Assembly: GCA_030435675.1 (NCBI GenBank)
Contig: CM059623.1
Span: 7,962,012-8,026,011 of the forward strand
Reading direction: 5' to 3'
DNA from: Steinernema hermaphroditum
Lineage: Eukaryota > Nematoda > Chromadorea > Rhabditida > Steinernematidae
DNA: 64,000 bases
The notes beneath the pieces were generated by a model that saw only the letters and a program-made list of their open reading frames with translations, made no database searches and was not told the DNA's origin. The translations under genes were made by a program, and so were the position numbers. Of the stretch, positions 57,379-64,000 are shown piece by piece. How positions within the stretch are numbered: the stretch's first letter is position 1; every line of letters begins with the position of its first letter.

Positions 57379-57512
57379 GAATCAAACAACATATCAAGTT
57401 AACAAGCGTTGCATATCACTACTCTTTATCGGAAGGGTCGGAGTTTGCGTCGAAACCGAAGATACGGTAATCCACTTGATATGTGGTTATTTTCTACTGG
57501 TCTTGTCGTAAT

Positions 57513-57882
57513 GAAAGCTATTAGGGTAAGGAGGACACGCAAAACAATTAGGGCGCGATTAAAACGTGGAAACCCACAGCAATTGGACAAAAAGCTGGAA
57601 AATATTGGTAGTCAGTTCGAAAAAATGCTACTCCTCCGCGAGGAAAACTCTCCCTTCTGTGAATCGGCGCTCATTCAACGCGCAATTGATTAAGGAAGAG
57701 GGCTATGCTTGCAGTTTTCCAAAAAACGCACGAAACCATGGAGAAAAACGGCGAAGACCACGGTCGGTTCACCAAATCCACTATTTCGCCTTATGAACGA
57801 CGCGACCACACGCCGCGAATGTGCAAAAGTGGCGTGCCAGGACCAAACGACGAAAAGGGCACAAGTTTTTTGAATTCGACTA
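57513..57882 (-). repeat. Right arm of the fold-back element
   Basis: Inverted copy of 57072-57378 with about 70 bp of additional sequence around 57670-57740. Confidence 0.75.
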
Positions 57883-57979
57883 TATTCGGGGTTCGGAATT
57901 TGTTCCAGCATGGCATCACGAGTCCGGGATTCAATTCGTAATAGCCGTACTTTCGTAGTTCAGATCCTTCATTTTAGGC

Positions 57980-59403
57980 ATGCTGTCGGCAAAACACTTA
58001 GGGCCGTTGGCATCCTCTCTGCAGTCCGTTCGTAATGCCACCACGAAGGCGTTTCCGGAAACTGAGGAACTGCTGGTTTCCGCTGTCAAGAGCAAACGGG
58101 TGGTCACTCTGAATCGCCCGAAGGCTTTGAATGCCCTCAATTTGAACATGATTCGCAGCATGTATCCCCGGCTGAAGGTATGAGCCTAACATTCTATTGG
58201 GTCCATGGCGTTCGTCTTCAGGAATGGAACGCAGACAAGAGGGTTTCCATGGTCATCGTGAAGGGAAGCGGGGAAAAAGCGTTCTGCGCGGGTGGCGACG
58301 TCCTTGGCACGTTCCGTGGCTGATCTCCTTCCTCTAATCGGCTGTTTTAGCAGTAACCAGGTCCGCCAAGGCGAATGACGGGTCGACCATCCACAAGGAC
58401 TTCTTCCGCGAGGAGTACCACTTGAACCACCTGATCGGGACCTGTTCGAAACCGTATGTTGCCCTCATCGACGGGATTACGATGGGAGGGGTAAGTGGAA
58501 AACGGCGAAAGTGGTATAAAACGGCGATTTCAGGGTTGTGGACTATCCGTCAACGGCCGATTTCGCGTTGCCACTGAACGAACCATGTTGGCGATGCCCG
58601 AAACGGCTCTTGGACTTTTCCCCGACGTAGGTGGATCGTACTTCCTCTCGCGCCTACGAAACAACCTGGGAATGTACCTGGCGCTCACCGGCTATCGGCT
58701 GCAAGGAGCTGATGTGTATCACGCTGGACTGGCGACTCACATCGTTGGTCATACCATTCAAGATCTTGCCTACGATTGCTCTTCAGGTGAACTCGAAGGA
58801 TTTGCCAGAGATCGAGAAAGCTCTCCTCGACCTCCCCTCAGAGGACGTATCTGAACGGCGAGTGGATGACCTCCTGAAGGAGTTCCGACCCTCGGACGTG
58901 AAGACGTTCAGTTTGTCAGGCGAAATCGACCATATCAAGAAACTGTTCGAAGGAAAAACCCTCGAAGAAATTCTGAAGAAATTGGCCGAGGATAATAGCG
59001 AGTGGGCGCAGAGGCAGTTGAAGATCCTGTCGAAGATGGTAGGATATAAGTGATCGTTGGTTGTGTAGCCACAAACGTCACTACAGAGCCCTACTTCGAT
59101 GAAAGTGACTTTCCGGCAACTTAATGAAGGTCTAGTGCTGAGCTATGCTAATATCTTCACTATGGAATACCGGCTGACCCAGCGATTCGTCGAAGACCAC
59201 GACTTCCATGAGGGCTGTCGAGCAAGTAAGGCACTTGCGAGTGCACTTCATCAGCTCACTCTTTACTTTCAGTTTTGATTGACAAAGACCATAATCCAAA
59301 GTGGAGTCCCGCGAAACTCGAAGAAGTGACACAAGAGAAGGTCGACTGGTACTTCTCTCCACTGCCACAGGGTCAGGATCTTATCCTCCTAGAGTCGAAA
59401 TAA
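57980..59403 (+). CDS. HIBCH: 3-hydroxyisobutyryl-CoA hydrolase, mitochondrial (HIBCH)
   Basis: Mitochondrial enzyme of valine breakdown and, in C. elegans, the propionate shunt; it hydrolyses 3-hydroxyisobutyryl-CoA or 3-hydroxypropionyl-CoA. Seven exons (57980-58177, 58223-58306, 58351-58490, 58534-58743, 58787-59038, 59087-59225, 59273-59403) give about 384 residues (human 386). The N-terminus ([20 protein letters not shown]) looks like a mitochondrial targeting peptide. Crotonase-fold motifs are present: [57 protein letters not shown] and [21 protein letters not shown]. The second intron starts with GC (58307-58308); no GT donor keeps the reading frame and the GGDV motif. The ATG is 2 nt after a CATTTTAG acceptor. 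The AATAAA poly(A) hexamer overlaps the stop codon. Confidence 0.93.
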
Positions 59404-59746
59404 AGCATAGAGAGCTTTCAAGATATGTTTGTATGCTTTTGTAAGTAAAGTTTCACTTCTGTTTTGAAGAATTCCAAGCAAGTGTGGTGCTTTCGTGTCT
59501 AGATAGTCCTGTGGATTCAATGTAAGGCAAAAGAACAACATAGTATAATAGTATTAAGATCTATGTACAACAAGGAGCCAGTGAGAAGCTATAAGCAACT
59601 AAATATCACCTAATGTTGTATAAAAGGACTTGAAGTGCGTAACACACTTGGACACCAATTAGTAGTAGTTTGAGCAATTACAGTTGGACCAAGGCAACAG
59701 CCAGAATATAACAAATGGGTAAACGGGATCATCGCAAGCCGTCCGG
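59404..59746. other. Convergent 3' region between HIBCH and the PP2C gene
   Basis: 343 bp, AT-rich, carrying the 3' UTRs of two convergent genes. No other feature seen. Confidence 0.5.
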
Positions 59747-61118
59747 TTAAGAACTGTCGGAATCTGGCACGTTGAAGTGAGTTGGCGGTTGGGCATCATC
59801 TGAAAAGGGGTACATAGTAGTGATAAACTACTACAATCCCACCTTCATCAGTAGCATCTGCTTCAGCGATCTGGTCGCCGAATTCCTGTTTAACATCATA
59901 GTCGTTGGGAGAAGGCTGGGGCGTTAAGAACTGTTCGTCACCGGATTCGTGCACAGTGACCGTTCCTGGAACACCGACCACAAGGTTAGCCTTTTCGACA
60001 ACCTGGTTGATAATCTGATCCTCCTCATCGCCGGTTCCGTTCTCGGTATTATCAGGAACTGGTGCGGCAGCAAGACGAGCACAGCGAGCTGCGAACTCCT
60101 CATTCGACTCGTTCTGCATTAAGCAAACCAAGACCGCAGTCATGTTGTCGCAGCCGAGACCCCCCATCTGACAGTCTGGGGCGAGGCAGCGATCTAACAA
60201 GTCCTCACAGATCACTTCCGGCTCCCAACCACGAGCAAGGCGATCACGGCAGAAGTCGACGACCTCCTGGTTAGACATCACATCCCAAATGCCATCACAG
60301 GCCAAAATGATGAATTCATGATCTTTCGTGACTTCAGACGTCGTAACATCAGGATAGGCTAAAGGTCAATAAAATAAGTTGATAACTACGGTATTCTACG
60401 ATATACCTGTGACCACCTGCTCTTCGGCTGACTTCGAAGTGTTACCCTTGAATACGAAGTCGCCGAGTGCTCGTGACAGAGCGAGGTTTCCGTTAACGCG
60501 ATTGAATTCAACCCATCCACCGGCTGCGACGATTCTTTGAGCCTCTCCTTCATTTGCTGGTTTGTGGTCGAAACTAAGAGCTTCAGCGCGTCCACAAATG
60601 CTAGCAACTGCTCGAGAATCTCCAACATTTCCGCAGTAAATCTGCTGATCTCGGATCAATACGATCACAGCGGTGGTTCCCGACACTTCATCCTTCGTCT
60701 CAGCATCAGCTTTCATTTGTTCATCGAGTGCAAGAAACCCTGACTGAATTGCATCTACGATATTTCCGCGTTCTAAAGGGTAATAGCGTATCGTAAGATA
60801 AAATAATTGAGCTGATTACTGTAATTTGCTTCGGTCACAATCTTCTTGTGCAGGTGCATACCAGCATATTGAGAAACTTTCGCACCTCCGTGACCATCGT
60901 AAACGGCGAAGAATGCCGTTTTATGGTCATCTGGTAATGCCAGCAGATGCGTATGAGCATCTTCCATATCTGGAACAAACCGCAACATAACACTCACATG
61001 AGAAAAATCGCTTACTGATGCGCCATCCTTGCATACAGGAGCTGCCTACTTTGTACTGTTCATTACCGCAAGACGCCGATTCTTTGGCTGTTATAGGCTC
61101 ACTCAATGTTTGTCCCAT
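59747..61118 (-). CDS. ppm-2: PP2C-family protein phosphatase (ppm-2-like)
   Basis: Metal-dependent Ser/Thr phosphatase. Five exons (61118-61016, 60969-60820, 60772-60407, 60358-59843, 59799-59747) give about 395 residues. The N-terminal MGQTLSEP starts with a glycine suited to myristoylation. PP2C motifs in order: GWR..MEDAHTH, FFAVYDGHGGAKVS (metal-binding Asp), SGTTAVIVLI, GNVGDSRAV, LSFDHKPANEGEAQRIVAAGGWV, NLALSRALGDF, ILACDGIWDVMSNQEVVDF and GLGCDNMTAVLV. The sequence closely follows C. elegans PPM-2 along the catalytic domain; the acidic C-terminal tail is less conserved. All motifs needed for activity are intact. Confidence 0.93.
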
Positions 61119-61133
61119 TTAAGCGCTGTTCAT
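61119..61133 (-). promoter_or_regulatory. Four-codon upstream ORF abutting the ppm-2 start
   Basis: ATG-AAC-AGC-GCT-TAA lies immediately before the main ATG (TAAATGG). It would be in the mature leader if the mRNA begins at the CAATTTTCAG acceptor ending near 61177. Such an abutting uORF could reduce translation or allow re-initiation. Confidence 0.4.
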
Positions 61134-62662
61134 ACGCTTTCCCCCAAACGACCAAATGCACCAAACCGAGTCTTAACTGAAAATTGCGTTACAAACTTGT
61201 TGATCTTGTTGATGTTGAACACATAGTTGATCAAAGATCACACAACACGGACAATACAAACTCTCGAGAACTGAAAAAAAGAAAACAGCAGATGGTGTGC
61301 TGGTAAAGTGACCGAGCCAAATTTCTAACCCTAAAAACCAAATGATAAACTGAAATTACGACCGATAGAGATAGCAGCAGCCGACGCACTCTGTTGGGGT
61401 TGACACTAAATCTGTGAATGGACGGGAGACGAAGGCCGTTCGAAAACCATCCTAGTAAGCCATTAATAATACTGAGAAAAAGACAAAAGAAAATATCGTC
61501 GAATTGGAGAACTTTTTGAACATGATCAAGATGCTTGCACGTATTATCTGCTAATATCTGCTTACGATCGAATGTTTGCAAAACAAGCAAATGAGTATGA
61601 CAATGAATAAACAGGACTCATGGAAGTCGACGGCGCAGAGCACGTGGGGGCGATCAGGGCGGTCGTCTCGCAGCCTCTCGACCGCTTCTCTGGTAAAAAG
61701 CGACTGAAATGATCGTCTCTGACGCTCCGTCAGCCGACCATGTCTGCGGAAGTTAGATGGAGGAAATATTACTTTGCAGCGTCTGACCCAATCACGATTA
61801 TCGATCGACTCTGTTTGGCGCTGATCGAGACCGAAGGAGACGGAAATCCCAAAATTTGCCACATAAAGGAGGACCACCGAAAGCAAAGACGTCTTCCACG
61901 TTGCAAATCGATAACAGAGGGCGAGCCTTGCAAAGTGCGGCCAGATGAATCACTGGCACACTCAGCCGTTTAGCTCATTTAGAAGCAATGCGGCAGCGGA
62001 ATGCAAGAGCGCATTCATAAACGTGTGAACGGCCTTGAAGCAAGAGAAAAGCTGCTGCTGAAACGTAGCTCTCTTCTGGCCTTCCCCTAGAGCGCCAAAT
62101 GCATCTCAGGTTGAAGCCAGAAAGATGTTAGTCGAAGCCGACTTTGGCCAATTACCGTATCTTATAGCAGTTTGTCAAGCAGAGCTGCGAGGAGAGCCAG
62201 AGCTTCGTGGCCGCAGTGGACCCAAAACTGGAGAAAATTGGGAGTTCGAGGCCGAAAACAAAAAAGCGGAGAATTCATACGTCCGCGAAGCGCCCTCCTC
62301 CGCTTCCAACAGGCTTTCAGAGCGACGACCCTGCTGCTCTAGATCACAGCTACTGTGTCTCCATTGAAACGTTTGCACTTGCCCCTATTCATCACCACGT
62401 CACAATCGAGAGCATCCACGTGAAATGTGGCGATCGTCGAGTGCTTATCTGTCCGTAGAATCGGCGCCGCGAATCCGGAGATCCCGGGAGCCTACGTGGC
62501 TGTCGTCCGGTTCGTCGCTGACCGACGAAGGCGCCATTTCCCGGCGGGTTTCTCCACGTGTTTTCATCTTTTTTACTCACTCGATCTGGTTCAGGTTCGC
62601 AAATAATGTGGTGCTAGAGTTCCCACTATATATTCTATCAGCTCTTCGGTATTTCTTGGAAA
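61134..62662. other. Divergent intergenic region between ppm-2 and TMEM165
   Basis: 1.5 kb with promoters for two divergent genes. Open frames near 61551-61973 and 62125-62450 have no recognisable domain. A GATCTGGTTCAG acceptor ends at about 62595, ahead of the TMEM165 start. No further feature identified. Confidence 0.4.
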
Positions 62663-63745
62663 ATGCGGCTAACTATCATTTCCCTTGTTATCTTGCTTCT
62701 TTGCCTCTCCACTTCAAGCTTCGCGGATTCGAACTCGAAGGCCGACGCCAGCGTTGCCGAGCAGCCTGCTCAACAACAGTTCGACAAGACCCCCATTGAA
62801 GCCGAAGCAGAGAACCCGAAGACGAGCGATGAAAGCGTGGAGGACTCCTCAAAGGTTTGGATCCCGAAATTGGTACTTCTTCCTGTAACTGGCTGTTTAG
62901 GGTGACATCGGCTTCTACCATGCGCTGATCGCATCCTTGTCGGTTATCATCGTTTCTGAGCTGGGAGACAAAACGTGGTTTATTGCAGCCATTATGGCTA
63001 TGAGACACTCAAGGTTAGCAGTGTTCTCGGGAGCTATGGCTGCTCTGGCACTTATGACCGTCTTATCTGGTTGGTTATTATGTCCCTCTAGCGCTGTGTC
63101 ATCCTTGTTTTAGCGTGCCTCGGTTGGGTAACTCAGATTATTCCCCGTGCTGTGACGTACTACATCTCTACCGCGCTGTTCGCACTTTTCGGCTTGAAAA
63201 TGCTTCATGACGGATATCACATGTCTCCTAATGAGGGCCAAGAAGAATACGACGAAGCTCAAGCTGAAGTGCAGAAAAATGAGCTTGAGATGGACTCGAA
63301 ACGGTTTCAAGATATGGAATCAGGAGGTGCGGACTCAGGAAGCTCTAGGTATCTCCCTTATCTCTTCGAATGTGTGACAATCATCTGCTTGTAGCTACAC
63401 GTGGGCGATAATTTCGTTCATGTCCACAATTTTCCTCAAATCGTTCACGATGACTTTTGTCGCCGAGTGGGGAGACCGTAGTCAGCTGACAACAATCATC
63501 CTTGCCGCCCGCGAAAACGTTGCTGGCGTTATCATCGGAGGTGTCGCTGGACACGCACTGTGCACAGGAATCGCCGTCATCGGTGGTCGATTAATAGCTC
63601 AGAGGATTTCCGTGAGAAGCGGTGCGTCTTCGCGTTATATGCGTGTTCGTAACATCTTCTTTCAGTCACTCTCATCGGCGGGTTCGTCTTCCTCCTCTTC
63701 GCGGTGTCGGCGCTGTTCATCAGTCCGGAGCCGCTCTCCGTTTAG
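62663..63745 (+). CDS. TMEM165: TMEM165/GDT1-family Golgi Ca2+/Mn2+:H+ transporter
   Basis: UPF0016/GDT1 family cation exchanger that supplies Mn2+ to the Golgi for glycosylation. Five exons (62663-62854, 62901-63069, 63114-63348, 63395-63621, 63666-63745) give about 300 residues. A signal peptide (MRLTIISLVILLLCLSTSSFA) is followed by an acidic lumenal stretch. Six or so membrane helices fall in two halves, each with the family signature: SELGDKTWFIAAIMA and AEWGDRSQLTTIILA (E-x-G-D-K/R-S/T). A charged loop (EYDEAQAEVQKNELEMDSK) joins the halves. The short C-terminus after the last helix (GGFVFLLFAVSALF) is typical. Motifs and layout are complete. Confidence 0.93.
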
Positions 63746-63950
63746 CTCACAAATTAGCTTTCGATTGATCTGTTTGTCTTCGGAGTTCATTTAAGTCCTC
63801 CTCCGAAGCGGCGTTTATAACGTCAGCACTTGTTTCATAATTCTAGATAGCCACCCGTCCACACTGGGTGACCTCTCGTTATTGTGCGATCTTGCGGGCC
63901 ATGATTAGAACAGTGATTAAGTTTTTGATTACGGCACAGGCTGTATATGT

Positions 63951-63956
63951 AATAAA
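63951..63956 (+). terminator. Poly(A) signal AATAAA of TMEM165
   Basis: AATAAA about 205 nt after the stop codon. The last 250 bp of the window hold only this 3' UTR. Confidence 0.6.
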
Positions 63957-64000
63957 GCTCACGGTTGGAACTGCTCTGTTTGCCGAAGTGATTATAGTGA

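Larger units (their letters stand above)
57072..57882. mobile_element. Fold-back (long terminal inverted repeat) element
   Basis: Two arms of about 310-370 bp are near-perfect inverted copies of each other: 57072-57378 and 57513-57882, meeting at a loop of at most 134 bp, with extra pairing reaching further inward. The outer ends read TATAGTCG-ATTCAAAAAACTTG on both sides, and TA occurs at each boundary (57070-57071, 57883-57884). The right arm carries an insertion of about 70 bp relative to the left. No transposase frame is present. This is a MITE or fold-back transposon; its family is unknown to me. Confidence 0.8.

Noticed and set aside
1..64000. tRNA, rRNA, SL RNA or CRISPR features
   Set aside because: No cloverleaf-type A/B boxes, rRNA stretches or spaced direct repeats were noticed on reading both strands by eye; a covariance-model scan would be decisive.

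Overview
This is animal nuclear DNA, and everything points to a nematode. Spliced models can be written for 20 protein genes. Most introns are only 36-52 nt long, with TTTTCAG-type 3' ends. Most genes have a splice-acceptor sequence 0-36 nt before the predicted start codon with no donor exon in front of it, as expected for spliced-leader trans-splicing. Several genes follow each other on one strand at 90-160 bp, like nematode operons. The best matches are to nematode or general metazoan families. No bacterial, organellar, tRNA, rRNA or CRISPR feature was seen.

Left part (1-16.6 kb). On the minus strand lie the N-terminal two thirds of the CBP/p300 acetyltransferase cbp-1 (cut off by the window edge before the HAT domain), a Citron-type scaffold protein that lacks a kinase domain, and a 196-residue protein made almost entirely of one TAZ zinc finger, the domain type found in CBP. 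On the plus strand is the nucleoporin NUP35. Between NUP35 and the prospero homeobox gene pros-1 (26.2-29.0 kb, plus) lie 9.6 kb of GC-rich DNA with no recognisable gene. That stretch contains a 1.8 kb element with mariner-like terminal inverted repeats and many copies of a short TAC-G/C-GTA motif.

Middle (29.7-45.5 kb). Plus strand: ADAT3 (tRNA wobble deaminase subunit), then a close-packed run of lis-1, mitochondrial ribosomal protein uS17m and POP1 (RNase P/MRP subunit). Minus strand: a cholecystokinin/gastrin-type neuropeptide receptor, then the RNA polymerase I initiation factor RRN3, with 2.5 kb of empty DNA between them.

Right part (45.5-64 kb). A repeat-bearing gap is followed by a minus-strand block of six genes transcribed leftward, listed here in transcription order: ribosomal protein uS2 (RPSA), a sphingosine-1-phosphate phosphatase, an M-Ras type GTPase, a PDRG1-like prefoldin protein, APC/C subunit 5 and a SKP1-related protein. 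The last three have operon spacing. Next come an 811 bp fold-back element, mitochondrial HIBCH (plus), a PP2C phosphatase like C. elegans ppm-2 (minus, convergent with HIBCH) and a TMEM165-family Golgi Ca2+/Mn2+/H+ transporter (plus).

The genes are mostly housekeeping and do not form one pathway. Two themes recur: ubiquitin/cell-cycle control (APC5, SKP1-like, Citron) and RNA and translation machinery (POP1, ADAT3, RRN3, uS2, uS17m). Exon models were joined by hand; exon lengths keep frame in every gene except one doubtful junction in APC5. Individual junctions may be off by a base.
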